Below are positions 20,483 through 35,693 of a stretch of DNA of 64,000 bases, in pieces. The translations under genes were made by a program, and so were the position numbers. The notes beneath the pieces are model-generated. The model was not told where the DNA came from and made no database searches. It saw only the letters and a program-made list of their open reading frames with translations. Every line of letters starts with the position of its first letter. Positions within the stretch are counted from its first letter, which is position 1. The DNA comes from Amoebidium appalachense (Eukaryota; Ichthyosporea): positions 930,001 to 994,000 of the forward strand of contig CAVNZM010000012.1 in assembly GCA_963693365.1 (NCBI GenBank). The letters run 5' to 3'.

Positions 20483-22345
20483 ATGGATTCTTTCTCGGAG
20501 TCCCCATCGCCCCCGCCGGAGCGTCATTCGGGAGCATCGGCAGCAATATTTCATGGGGAAGAAACCGGCGCCACCGTTCATCAAAACACCAAATCTGACT
20601 CCCTTTTTGGCCGTCTATTTTCAATCATGGAACCACGCCGCCGACAAAGCAAGCACGAGACTGATCAAATGTCGGGACAACATACGCGTGCCTCCAGATC
20701 CCCCTGTGACGAGGTACATCTGGCGGGGTTTTCCGATTATGGCGAGGGTATATATGCAGAGCCGCCGAGGAGGGAAAACACATATGTAAAGGAGGTGGAT
20801 ATCGAAGAACAAGATGTAGTCAACTTTCTCGCTGCTATTGGCTTATCGCCCAACGGGCCGCATTCCGATGCTGCTCATAATCTCAAAGAGGCTTTCCCTC
20901 CAGTCATAAATTCGAGTGACCCACGGGTTTCTCGGGCAAAACACCGTAGCTTTAACCCTTATTATCCCAAGGATATTCGCCCTCACTCGTCTGTACACCA
21001 GGGCGGATCTGAATTGAATCGCAGATCTCTCCCCGAGAACCACGATTTCACCGCCTATTCGGATTCACGCCACCTGCAGCGGTATGACGCGTCACCGTGG
21101 CATCTTACAAACACAACGGCCGGCGAATCAGATACTTCGCCCGTGATGGAAGAAACCGGCAAACGTCGATCCCCCACGAGCCCATGGTATTTACCACGTG
21201 ATATCCACCCAATGAGAGACGAGCAGCAGCCGCTCCGGCATCCACTGCGCCCAACCTTGAGTGAAAGTTGGGGCGGTAGTGGCTTGTCCAATCAAATCCA
21301 CCCGTTCCCACGGAATACGCCGGCATCAACAGGGGCCATTCCCTTTGGTATTATCCCACCGTCCGCACATAATCGGTATTCCCCTGACGACGCAAATCCC
21401 AAAACGTTCTACCGTGGGCTTTCATTGGATCAAACACTGGACCAATCAAAATATCGGGATCGTCGCCGCGCCAGCTTCAGCGAATTACATTCCGACAATC
21501 CGTCGGCCGACCCAAGTTTTCACCGTCAGCGTGCCCATAAAGAACTTTTGCGTACTTCCAGCGAGGGGCACCCACGTTCTGGCCCCCCCGCGTCTTTGCC
21601 GAAACTCGTTTTCGACTTCCAACGATCAATGTCCCTCGCCGACCTCCCATCACGCCAAGTTTCTTCACAAGCCGATCCCACGACGCACATGGGTCATGAT
21701 TTTTGGACACCCTCTACCCGCGGCACCGTAACGCCGGGTGGAAACTTGTGTGTTGGAATTGAATCCCGTGTTGATGATTGGTTCAGAGAGAACCAATGGG
21801 GCGATTACGAGGATTTCCTTCCATTTGATTGGATGGCCCCGTCGGCGCAGATTATTCCCGAGGCGTGGTTGACCCGTCGGGCCGTACCAAAACACACCGA
21901 CGACGTCGAAATAACTAAACACCTCCCAACCAATAGGGCGGAAGGGTTAAAAACCTCGACCAATCAAACGGAGCCAACAAATACGACAACGACGCCGGTC
22001 TCATCGTGCGCGAACTTGAACGAACCACTCCAGATGGCGGGAAATATCAGCAAATCGTTTCAGTGCTCCCAGTGCACCACCACCGTCACTACCCAATGGC
22101 GTCGCGTGAAACAATCGAATGGGCGAATCAGAATTTTGTGTAATTCCTGCGGGTTGTACGAAAAGAACCACAAACGCCCTAGGCCGCCCGAACTCGGGAA
22201 ATCGCGCACGATACGCCGGCGTAAGTCCAAAAAAATGGCTGCGGCAGAGAGATCACGCAAGCCAATAGGTTTTAAGCGGCTCGCTCCGGCAGCCAATAGG
22301 GATGCGGCTTTCAAATCATCGGATAATGACACCTCCAGTGCATAA
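20483..22345 (+). CDS. GATA-type zinc-finger transcription factor, single exon
   Basis: An open frame of 620 residues from the first in-frame ATG, 20483-20485 (MDSFSESPSPPPERHSG), to TAA 22343-22345. The first ~520 residues are polar, Ser/Pro/His-rich and unrecognised, with SPWHL and SPWYL motifs. Near the C-terminus lies one zinc finger, Cys528-x2-Cys531-x21-Cys553-x2-Cys556, read as FQCSQCTTTVTTQWRRVKQS then RILCNSCGLYEKNHKRPRP. TTxWRR, CNSCGLY and the basic tail are GATA hallmarks, so a nuclear DNA-binding regulator is expected. The loop between Cys pairs is 21 residues instead of the usual 17 or 18, with four extra residues after WRR. A basic tail (RTIRRRKSKK) may be the nuclear localisation signal. 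An acceptor-like ctcaaacag at 20451-20459 would allow a short upstream exon. Confidence 0.85.
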   Translation: MDSFSESPSPPPERHSGASAAIFHGEETGATVHQNTKSDSLFGRLFSIMEPRRRQSKHETDQMSGQHTRASRSPCDEVHLAGFSDYGEGIYAEPPRRENTYVKEVDIEEQDVVNFLAAIGLSPNGPHSDAAHNLKEAFPPVINSSDPRVSRAKHRSFNPYYPKDIRPHSSVHQGGSELNRRSLPENHDFTAYSDSRHLQRYDASPWHLTNTTAGESDTSPVMEETGKRRSPTSPWYLPRDIHPMRDEQQPLRHPLRPTLSESWGGSGLSNQIHPFPRNTPASTGAIPFGIIPPSAHNRYSPDDANPKTFYRGLSLDQTLDQSKYRDRRRASFSELHSDNPSADPSFHRQRAHKELLRTSSEGHPRSGPPASLPKLVFDFQRSMSLADLPSRQVSSQADPTTHMGHDFWTPSTRGTVTPGGNLCVGIESRVDDWFRENQWGDYEDFLPFDWMAPSAQIIPEAWLTRRAVPKHTDDVEITKHLPTNRAEGLKTSTNQTEPTNTTTTPVSSCANLNEPLQMAGNISKSFQCSQCTTTVTTQWRRVKQSNGRIRILCNSCGLYEKNHKRPRPPELGKSRTIRRRKSKKMAAAERSRKPIGFKRLAPAANRDAAFKSSDNDTSSA

Positions 22346-22535
22346 GTTAAATCATATAACGAAAATGTAGCTTAGGATTTCAATTACTTCTCTTGTAAAA
22401 TGTATGCCGGTGGTATGAGTAACGGTAATGGTGAATGCCATTCCATATTGTGTAAACACTTTTTTGTTTTTGTGCTCTGATCTCTTTTCTAATGTTCCTG
22501 TCACATGGTACTTTCATTTTTTTTTGCTTCCCGAC

Positions 22536-22743
22536 CAGGGATGTGTCGGTCACTGGCCGGGTGGGTCTCGGGCGGGTTTACGCCAAGGCCGGGTGGATCT
22601 CGGGCCGGGTCGTCTTTTTTTCGGTCCGGACCGGGTTGGTTCTTGGGTCTTGGACCATTGTGATCGGGTTGACCCGCGGGTTACCAAATGCGAAAACCTC
22701 GGGTGTTCGCCCGGACTGGCCATATACGTGTGTACATGTATTC

Positions 22744-22774
<31 letters not shown>

Positions 22775-23374
22775 CACGTGTGTGTGTGTGTGATATGCTT
22801 GCGTGCGTGCGTGCTGTGTGTGCACATGTGCTCGCGGTGTGTGTGTGGCTTTTCCACGCATGGTGTCTACATGTGAACAGACAGTGCTCGTGTGCTTGCG
22901 GCTTACTTGATTATATAGAGCTTGGTAGTGGTGACTAATTAGAGCAAACACAACGTAACGTGCACAGCAGTTACGATTGTCTCTCTCTTTTTTCTTTTTC
23001 TTTTTCTTTCTCTTTTTATACTAAAGCGCTAGCCTAGCCTCAGTACTCTACTACTGTAGCTAACTATGCCTCGGCAATGTATATACTACCATATATGGAC
23101 ATGATTAAAATACTGTATTGTTATTAGTTCACTGTGCAATCCCTGAAAACCAATTATCAATCCAAATTTACTACTTATTATGGTTAATATATCATGCTTT
23201 ACCCTGACCCGGCGGGAACTGACCGGGTCAGAGCCATCGGTCGGGCTGGGTACGGGTCTGACCCGCCGGGTCATAAAGCCGACCGGGTTTGAGCAAAAAT
23301 GCCCCGGGTCGGGGTTGGGTAACGCCGACCCGGCCGGGTTGGTTCTCGGGTCGACCCAACCCGACACATCCCTG
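22536..23374. mobile_element. Non-autonomous hAT-type transposon (MITE), 839 bp
   Basis: The ends are perfect 14-nt terminal inverted repeats: cagggatgtgtcgg at 22536-22549 and its reverse complement at 23361-23374. The element is flanked on both sides by the identical octamer TTCCCGAC (22528-22535 and 23375-23382), an 8-bp target-site duplication as made by hAT transposases. Both subterminal zones (22556-22725 and 23200-23360) are packed with CGGGT/ACCCG repeats in mirrored orientation, typical of transposase-binding subterminal motifs. The interior holds a (GT)n tract and no transposase ORF, so it must be mobilised in trans. Confidence 0.9.
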
Positions 23375-23382
23375 TTCCCGAC

Positions 23383-23399
23383 ACCTTCTTTTCTCTAAA

Positions 23400-23436
<37 letters not shown>

Positions 23437-23951
23437 CCCCCTCCCCCCTCCCCCCCCCCCCCTCCCCCCCCCCCCCCCCCCCACACACACAAACACCACC
23501 ACCGCACGCACACGTGCACGCGCACGCGCATGCGGAGGCCTGCATCACATATATCTCTAGTTGTTAGTTTTTTTTTTTTTTTGATATGCAAGTGGCGCTA
23601 ATTTTGTACGGATTTGCTGAAAAAAATCCTTCATTTTAGTAGGACATAGACGTTCCCCGGCAAGTGTTTTTATGCTTTGAGGTTCGAAGTTAAACTGCAT
23701 GGTGACCTAACACTACAGGCATGTGCTTTTCTGTAGAATTGTGCGCATGCTCGTGTTTTTTGGGTTACTGTAATTGAAATCCAGCTCATAATAGCTTTAA
23801 TTTTCCTTTTTTTTGGCCGAGTCACGGTTCTGTAACTTAATTTTAACCCAAGGCCCGCACTGCGTGCGGCCCCACCCATGTAACATGTTGTAGCTTAGTG
23901 TAGCATGAATACGGAAGATAATTTGAGTAAATCGTCAATGTACTTGATGCC

Positions 23952-23983
<32 letters not shown>

Positions 23984-24090
23984 ATTCCCGCCCAAAAAAA
24001 CACACACACACACTCACACTCACACATCCGCGTACATATGCGCGCGCACGCACCCACACACGTGCGCACACACACACACACACACAAACA

Positions 24091-24166
<76 letters not shown>

Positions 24167-24448
24167 GCTCCACCAAACCCCTGACACCAAGCCCACCAAA
24201 TACTTCTGAACCCGATAGAACATTGCATGTAGGGTGCCAATCCTCCTCCCCCCCCCCCCCCCCCCCCCCCCCCCGGCCCAAAGGAAAAAAAAAAAAAAGA
24301 AAGAAAAAAAAAAGGAAAAAAAAAGCCGGAAACTTAAGAAAATACCACGACCGAAGAATATTTCATATTCATGGCTATCAATGATCCACATGCGCTAGAG
24401 AAGAACAAAAACGAATAACATGCAACCAACCAACCAACCCCCCTCCAG

Positions 24449-24482
<34 letters not shown>

Positions 24483-24810
24483 CCCCCCCCCTCCCCCCCC
24501 CCCCCCCCCCCCCCCCCCCTCCCCCCCCCCCTCCCCCCCCCCCCCCCCTCCCCCCCCCCCCTCGGGGCCTCCCCCTTGTGGGAAAAAAAACAATCCCAAA
24601 AAAAGTGCACACACACATGGACACTCTTGGTCTTCTAGAAGATCTGCTCCAATTCATTAGGCCATATCCATATTTTGCCTTTCTGGATGGTATCCAGACA
24701 ACTGTAGACCTTCAATTATCCCCTCCCTCCCCCCGCAAACCCCCCCAAACTCCCCCTCCCTCTCCCCCCCCAACCCAGACCCCCAACTCCCATCCCCCCC
24801 CCCCCACCCC

Positions 24811-24848
<38 letters not shown>

Positions 24849-25139
24849 CCCTCCCCCACCTCCCCCCCGTCGGTAACAGTGCAAAAAACGATCTGATGCA
24901 CAGTTTCATGTTTACCATCCAACACACAAGAAACCTCTGAAGATCGGTTCTTCTTTCTTCCTCCCTCGCTCTCCTTCATCCCTTATTATGATACGTGCGG
25001 CATGGCGGATTGATGAATTTTGGTTGGTTGGGGGAAGGGGGGAGGGGGGGGGGGGGGGGAGGGAAAGGGGGGAGGGGGGGGGGAGACGTCTCCTGAGCGC
25101 TTTTACCAATTGTACGTGTCCCCCCCCTCCCCTCCCTCC

Positions 25140-25182
<43 letters not shown>

Positions 25183-25720
25183 ACACACCCTCCTCCCCCA
25201 CCTCACCCCCACCCTCCATCCCCCTTGTCACGGGAATTCAGCTCTAATTTTCTCGCTGGGACATGTTTGTACAAGGGCGTCTCCCTAGACTCCCATGAAA
25301 GGCCGTAGTCCTGAGGAACATAGGTTTCTGGCTTTCTAGATAATTTGATCCTGTCCGTAACAAATGATACCTAACAAGAATTATGCACCAACCCAAACAT
25401 CATAAGGCTTTACAACGTCCCCTCTTATGGTCTATCCTCCCCCTCCCCCCCCCCCCCCCCCCCCGTTTTGGGGGAACTGAACGTGATTTTCTTTGACCGT
25501 CCAATGTCGACAGGCTGAGAACGAGTAAAGACGATCAGAAGGAATTGATTATCATTCGTTATACACTAACGTACACACTGAGGAAAAAAACTTGGTAAAA
25601 TTTGCTTTTTTATGGTTTTCACGATACTTGATGTAAATAAAGGTTGATAGGGATATCATCTGAGCCCAATGATATCCCGGAACTGAAATTTCATGTGACC
25701 GCCCCACTCCCCCCCCCCCC
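23383..25720. repeat. C-run and (CA)n-dominated intergenic DNA
   Basis: Contains C runs at 23402-23482, 23957-23983, 24249-24274, 24450-24560, 24790-24847, 25140-25182 and 25447-25464, a (CA)n array at 24062-24165, and A/G-rich tracts near 24287-24330. No exon-like sequence stands out. The remaining unique stretches (23560-23900, 25240-25700) have no open frame worth calling. Confidence 0.8.
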
Positions 25721-26061
25721 CCCCCGTTGCTCTTCTCCCTCTTCTCTCCACCATCCACATATCAACACCCCCCCATCAGCCAAATCAATGGGCACACTCT
25801 ATATCCCGGCCCACAGATCCACACAGCCACCTACCCCGTACACTTCCCTACCTACGGATTTCCTCACTCACCCACCCACCCACAAACAAATCCACTTACC
25901 CACCCACCCACCAACCTACCCACCTATTCACTCACCTACCCACACACACACACACACACCTAACCCCTACACTCCCCTACGCACCCACCCACCCAAACTC
26001 TAAACTCCTGCCTATCCACCGGCCCCCCCTGCTTGATCATTCTTCTACCTATTCTCCAAAC

Positions 26062-26109
<48 letters not shown>

Positions 26110-26229
26110 CCCCACCGGTTTACTCCCCCACCTGTTCACCCCCAACTTTTCACTCTCCCACCTATTCACTCCCCCCCCCCCCCCCCACCCTTTTCACCCC
26201 CCCACATATTCATTCCCTGCTGGCCCCCC

Positions 26230-26267
<38 letters not shown>

Positions 26268-26381
26268 TTCCCCTCCCCCCACCCCCCCCCCCCCCTTCCC
26301 CTCCCCCCCCCCCTACCTTTTTCACCCCCCCACATATTCATTCCCTGCTGGCCCCCCTCCCCCCCCCTTTCCCCTCCCCCC

Positions 26382-26415
<34 letters not shown>

Positions 26416-26442
26416 ACAACACCACCACCACACACAGACACA

Positions 26443-26712
<270 letters not shown>

Positions 26713-27131
26713 TCTTTCATCCGGTCACCACCAGCACTGTGACTCATACACGTTCCACAACGCTTCCCCTTTGCACCCCACCCGTTATTGCCCACCCACC
26801 CCACCCCGACGCACACACCTGCCACCCACCCCCACCTACCCAATCAACCACCCACAGGGGAGAGCTCCCCTACGCACCCGTCGTAACGCTCTCTTTTCCT
26901 TCCCCCCCCTCCATCCCCCCCTCCCTCCCCCCCCCCCCCCCCCCCCCCCCCCCTCTCCCCATTCCCCCGGGGGGGGGGGGGGGGGGATCCGGAGGGGGGG
27001 GATCGAGCAGCGAGGGCATAAATGTGAACAAGAAAAAGGGAAAACAAGCCCAAGTTCATCTATTTATCGGCAGCTACCTCCAGTCAATAACTTGCCTGCA
27101 ACGTCCCAGATTTCTTTATTATTGACGAACG

Positions 27132-27315
27132 CTCACGTGCATCTCCATATTTGGGCATAACCAAGTTTCTGGTCACAATAGGTTAGGTGCGTCTCCGTTT
27201 ATGGGCATAACTATAAGGTTTAATTCACATATTATCACGTGCATGTCGATATTTGGGCACAGCTAAGGTTTAAATCCCAAAAGATCAGGTGCATTTCCAT
27301 ATATGGGATGTCACC
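27132..27315 (+). repeat. 50-bp minisatellite, short array (about 4 diverged units)
   Basis: Four diverged copies of the same 50-bp unit found at 28098-28757. Each begins near [t/a]cacgtgcat and contains atatttgggca. They end copy 1 of the segmental duplication. Confidence 0.8.
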
Positions 27316-27528
27316 TGAACCCTTTTGCCAATCACATGTCCATATATTTCCCCACTGACCCACTCACCCACCCACCCACCCATTTCCCGGCCCACCCACC
27401 CAACCAACCATTTTTCCACCCACCCACCCACCCACCTACTTAACCCACCCACCCACAAACCCAAAAACCCACTTACCCCCTACACCCCCCTGCCTACCAA
27501 CCCACCCACTCCTGCAGTCCTGCCCATT

Positions 27529-27564
<36 letters not shown>

Positions 27565-27612
27565 ACCTAATTACTCCCCTACCACCCACCAACCAACCGG
27601 ACCCCCACCTTG

Positions 27613-27714
<102 letters not shown>

Positions 27715-27900
27715 TTTTTCATCAGGTCATGACCAACACCTTGACGCAAACACGTCCCACACAATCTCCCCTTTTAGCCCACCCTTTATTGCCCTACCCA
27801 CCGTGACCCTGACACACCCACCTGCCCCCCCCCATCCACACAACCAACCACCCACCCGCTCCCCTACGCACCAGCCTTACCCCCCCCCCCCCCCCCCCCC

Positions 27901-27934
<34 letters not shown>

Positions 27935-28097
27935 CGGGGAGGGGGGACGGGAGGGGGGGGAGGCAGGGGGGGGAGGGGGGGGGGGGCATTGGTGTGAACA
28001 AGGAGACGAGGGAATAGACCTAAGCTCTTTTTTCTATCGGCTGCTACCTCTAGCCAATAACGTGCCTGCAACGTCCTAGTATTCTTTGTTGACGAAT

Positions 28098-28757
28098 GGT
28101 CACGTGCATATCCATATTTGGGCATAGCTAAGGTTTTGAATTACAATAGATCACGTGCATCTCCTTATTTGGGCATAGCTAAGGTTTTTAATCACAATAG
28201 ATCACGTGCATCTCCATATGTAGGCATAGCTAAGGTTTGAATCACAATAGATCACGTGGATCTCCATATTTGGACATAGCTAAGATTTTTGAATCACATT
28301 AGATCACGTGCAACTCCATATTTGGGCATAGCTAAGGTTTGAATCACAATAGATCACGTGTATCTCCATATTTGGGGATAGCTAAGGTTTGAATCACAAT
28401 AGATCACGTGCATCTCCATATTTGGGCTTAGCTAAGGGTTGAGTCACAATAGAACACGTGCATCTCCATATTTGGGCATAGCTAAGGTTTGAAATCACAA
28501 AAACAATCACGTGAATCTCCATATATGGGCATAGCTAAGGTTTCGAATCGCAAAAAATCACGTGCATTTCCAGATTTGGGCATAGCTACCGTTTGAATCA
28601 CAGGAAAATACGTTCATGTCCATTTTTGGGTAAACATTGAGGTTTGAATCACGTGGGTCTCCATATTTGCGCAAAGGTCAAGTCCATCTCGGAGTCCATA
28701 TCCGGGCATTAATAAGTTTGAATCACAATAGATCACGTGGATTTCCGTATATGAACA
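28098..28757 (+). repeat. 50-bp minisatellite, long array (about 13 units)
   Basis: Thirteen or so tandem units with consensus atcacgtgcatctccatatt, then tgggcatagctaaggtttga and atcacaatag. The central units keep exactly 50 bp; the last three decay in length and sequence. Nearly every unit keeps CACGTG, the E-box palindrome. No ORF runs through it. Confidence 0.95.
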
Positions 28758-32330
<3,573 letters not shown>

Positions 32331-32331
32331 T

Positions 32332-33750
32332 TCACGGGTCGACCTTCTTCTCGCTGCCCGCTTCCACAGGCACGGCCGAGTCAGTGCGGTCCTCCCCGCT
32401 GATGCGCTTGTGGGCCACCAGGCCGGTGAAGGGGATGGAGGCCTCGAACAGCACCCAGCAGATGACCATCTGGATCAGCCACGACGACGAGTTTGTGGCC
32501 AGCGTGTTGTCGATGCTCCATGCAATGGCCGCCCCGGCCGACTGCACGCCCTTGTAGTAGCCGGCAAACCGCGCAGACTCGTCGCAGTCGTCCGTAATGG
32601 CGCCCATGACCCAGTAGGCGTAGGTCTGCAGCATGGCGTCGGCCATGCCGTACAGCAGGAACACGAGGATGGGGAAGATATAGGCCGCACCGTCGGCAAC
32701 ATCAAGGCGGGGGCGGCACGTGTTTGTGTTGGGGTTGTAGATCATGCCGGCACAGGCGGGGTCGGTGGACAGGTTGACGTCGTAGCCGCCCTGGTAGCCG
32801 ATCTGCAGGTACAGGCCCAGGCAGTAGGTGATGGTGAAGAACACCCCCAGGATGGCCAGCCCGTACAGCCCCCGGAGGCGCTTGCTCATGCTGGGCCGGT
32901 CCAGGAACACCTGCCCAAACAGGTAGGCACCAATCATCTGCGACCCCCAGTACAGCGCGCTGTTGAGGCCGCGGGCACGCACACTGAACAGGCCTCCGTT
33001 GACGGCGTTGAACTGGTAGGTGTAGAACCAGTTGGAGGAGATGAAGAGGGGCGTGAGCAGCAGCATGTTGACGTTGGTGAACATCATGGCCACGTTCTTG
33101 AACTCCTCCACAGGGCCCGTGGCCTTTGCAAACGACACGGGCATGCCGTCCTCGCGCACAACACTCTTGGGGTTGGCCAGGAGCACAAAGGCCGCGATGG
33201 AGCCACAGGCCATGAGGGCGGCAAAGGTGAAGTAGGAGGCGGGGTTGGCCTTGCCGACGTCATTGTTGAAGTTGAGGGCAAACGAGAGGATGCCGCCGGC
33301 CAGGCCGCCCAGGTTGAAGATGATCCAGAAGATGGAGATGTACGTGCCTTTCTTATCGGGCGTGGCGTAGGCCATCATCATGGCGCCCTGTGCCGTCCAG
33401 AACAGACCTGCACCAATGCCCAGCACGGCGCCCGAGAGGATGGCCAGCCAGCCGAGGTCTTTGTTGATGCCGGCCAAATACTGGGCCACGGCATAGAAGC
33501 AGTAGGTGGCGCTGCCCACGCCCATGAGGATGCGGTTGCCGAAGATGTTGAAAAACAGGCCGCCAAAGTAGCCGAAGATGGCAAAGGTGGCGTAGAGGGC
33601 CGTGTTGGCATTGTTTGCTACCGTTGGGTCGTCAGACCCGGCACCACCCAGACCGGACAGTGCGTTGAAGATGCCCGGGCAGCAGAAGGCAATGAACGAC
33701 ACAATCACTATCTGGGCCTTGGCGGACGTGTACTTTTCTGCTAGCCCCAT
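32332..33750 (-). CDS. UNC93-like major-facilitator membrane protein, single exon
   Basis: A 472-residue intronless frame with ATG at 33750-33748 (MGLAEKYTSAKAQIVIVSF). Many hydrophobic segments alternate with short loops, about 11-12 membrane spans. Family-like features are the first span FIAFCCPGIFNALSGLGGAG, the YATFAIFGYFGGLFFNIFG span, GAGLFWTAQGAMMMAYATP, then KKGTYISIFW. A large extramembrane loop with CAGMIYNPNTNTC lies before the later spans. This matches the fungal and protist UNC93-like (DUF895) branch of the major facilitator superfamily, whose substrates are mostly unknown; I assign no substrate. Codons are strongly GC-ending, unlike the surrounding DNA, suggesting high expression or recent acquisition. 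The protein ends in a charged tail (SGEDRTDSAVP, then GSEKKVDP). A TATA box lies 150 nt upstream. The long open frame on the opposite strand is a by-product of GC-rich codons. Confidence 0.88.
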   Translation of the reverse strand: MGLAEKYTSAKAQIVIVSFIAFCCPGIFNALSGLGGAGSDDPTVANNANTALYATFAIFGYFGGLFFNIFGNRILMGVGSATYCFYAVAQYLAGINKDLGWLAILSGAVLGIGAGLFWTAQGAMMMAYATPDKKGTYISIFWIIFNLGGLAGGILSFALNFNNDVGKANPASYFTFAALMACGSIAAFVLLANPKSVVREDGMPVSFAKATGPVEEFKNVAMMFTNVNMLLLTPLFISSNWFYTYQFNAVNGGLFSVRARGLNSALYWGSQMIGAYLFGQVFLDRPSMSKRLRGLYGLAILGVFFTITYCLGLYLQIGYQGGYDVNLSTDPACAGMIYNPNTNTCRPRLDVADGAAYIFPILVFLLYGMADAMLQTYAYWVMGAITDDCDESARFAGYYKGVQSAGAAIAWSIDNTLATNSSSWLIQMVICWVLFEASIPFTGLVAHKRISGEDRTDSAVPVEAGSEKKVDP

Positions 33751-33900
33751 GATGATTCTGGTGATAGTGTTGCAAGTTTGGTTTTGGGCTTGTAATGCTC
33801 CAAAAAGCTGAGGATTATACAGGATGCGTTACTGATTGAGTGGGTCTTCGTGTTTGACTTCGCAATTGCAATGTGGATTGTGGAAGTGACTACCGGAGGG

Positions 33901-33910
33901 CTTTATATAC
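33901..33910 (-). promoter_or_regulatory. TATA box of the UNC93-like gene
   Basis: GTATATAAAG on the minus strand, about 150 nt upstream of the start codon. The same 10-mer occurs upstream of the BTG/TOB gene and at 62105-62114, which supports its use as a core promoter element in this genome. Confidence 0.7.
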
Positions 33911-34403
33911 TTTTTTGGATCTGATCGCATTCCTACAGCCTACAGGTGCCCCATCCACCAATCGATAACACTTTGATCTTGGGGGGAAATCTGGCAATGG
34001 TGGGAAATCTGAAGAATCCTAGCCTGCCTAGATCACAGCGTACAAGTGCTCAGCGCCCGAACTTCAAAGAAAAGTCGGAATATAATCTGAAATAGCGAAC
34101 TGTTTTGCATTTACGCTGTAAAAAATTATCGATATTTGCCAAAACACTATTTCTGCTGCGTGGACTCAGCTCCTGATCAATCTCAGGGGCTTCCCACTTC
34201 TCTGGCCAACCAGATTTTTCGAAAGAAAAAAAGATTTTTTTTTTTTTCCGAACATTTGGCCGGAGATCCACCAATCGGAGTATCCAAGATGAACAGCCAA
34301 CTTGACCATCTGCAGGGTTCGAATTTAAGTATCAATGGGGGCCAGCTCATCCTTTGGGAATCGCCAAAAAGACTGGGAACACCCTCATGGCCGGCTGGCC
34401 AGC

Positions 34404-34441
<38 letters not shown>

Positions 34442-34953
34442 CAGTCGCTGTGTTCTGTTTTTTTTGGCGAAGAGTGTGCAGGGTGGTCTGAAATAGTGGC
34501 CAGGGGCCATCAATATCATCTGAGCAGGCCTAGGGGAGGTGGAGGGGGACCTGACTCCGGGTCGGGGCCCGGGCGCGGGAGGGACTCGGAGCTCGGGGAG
34601 GCCTAGGATGGGGGAGGGAAGGGGCTGGGGTGCATGTCTGTTTGACTCATGGCATGGTCATAGTCACTAGTAGGTGGGGACGTGCTGTTTTGAAGGTGGG
34701 GACGTGCTGTTTTATCACGAGCACATCAGGCGCATGTAGGTGCTGTAGTGACTGGAGCCCGGAGGGCCGGGGGAGGGAACAGGCGGGCCAGGGACAAATA
34801 GAATATTCCCGTGGCGCCAGCCCGAAAAAAAAAAAATTTATGAGGTTTTTGCACACTGTTTTCGCGCTCCTTTTTTAGATTTTGAGACTTTGGACACCGG
34901 GGGAACGTGCTATTTATCACGAGTACGTAAATATGTAGGGGCTGTAGCTGACT

Positions 34954-35010
<57 letters not shown>

Positions 35011-35693
35011 GGGGGGGGGGGGGGGGGGGGGGAGGCTGTCCCATCATCCTTGGACGGTCTTTGGGAAATCCTTCAAAAAGGTTTTTTGGTAACTTCGAAC
35101 TCTGACAACTCGCAAGGCCGCTGAACACTGCGGGAGATAATCCATTCAATACTTCAGATCAAACGATACTATGTAAGGGGAGTGCCCGCAAGCTTGGATT
35201 GGTTGGCGAAAAAAGAAAAATGAATGGTCGCACGCGCGCATACCGGGGATTCGGCCCCGGGACCCAGAGGAGTCGTTCATGCCAGTGTTGAGCTACAGCT
35301 TGAAACTGCACGAAAGTAAACTCAGCCATTTGTTGAAGATGTAATGGCTTTCATCGACTTATCAGCCTGCTTACTAATTTTAACTCAGTCACCGAGAACA
35401 TGATTGATATGTGCAAGTTAGACATCAGTGGTGCCACGGCCCACGGAGCGGGGCTGCTGAGGCTCCTGGCCCCAGCCGGCCCCCAGGATTCGGGAATCCA
35501 TTTCAAATTTTTCTGATCATCAAATGGACAATATGATTCGTCGATGAAGCACCTGTAGGAATGCCACCAAGATCCAAAAAAGCCCAAATGCCCCCCGTCT
35601 TCCACCATCACATCACATTGCAAAGTCAAACACGAAGATCCATTCAATCAGTAAAGCATTCTGTAAAATCCTCAGCCTGTGGGAACATTATAA
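33911..35693. other. Spacer between the two UNC93-like copies
   Basis: About 1.8 kb without a supported gene. It contains a C run at 34407-34440 and a long G run at 34955-35032. A diverged local duplication has tgctgttttatcacgagcac followed by gtaggtgctgtag near 34707-34750, with a related copy at about 34908-34950. A 20-bp tandem repeat, aggtggggacgtgctgtttt, lies at 34673-34713, and a tRNA-like segment at 35231-35301. Confidence 0.6.
35231..35301 (-). ncRNA. tRNA-like fragment, possibly a tRNA pseudogene or SINE head
   Basis: On the minus strand there is an A-box-like tagctcaacactgg and, about 23 nt later, a B-box-like ggggccgaatcccc (consensus GGTTCGANTCC with changes at the TTC positions). 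The T-arm can pair (cgggg/ccccg), but I could not fold a correct acceptor stem or anticodon loop. It is therefore a pseudo-tRNA or tRNA-derived repeat and not a working tRNA. Confidence 0.3.

Noticed and set aside
32410-33744. 444-codon open frame antisense to the transporter
   Set aside because: It is Gly/Val/His/Glu-rich with no family resemblance and arises from the strong GC-ending codon bias of the opposite strand.
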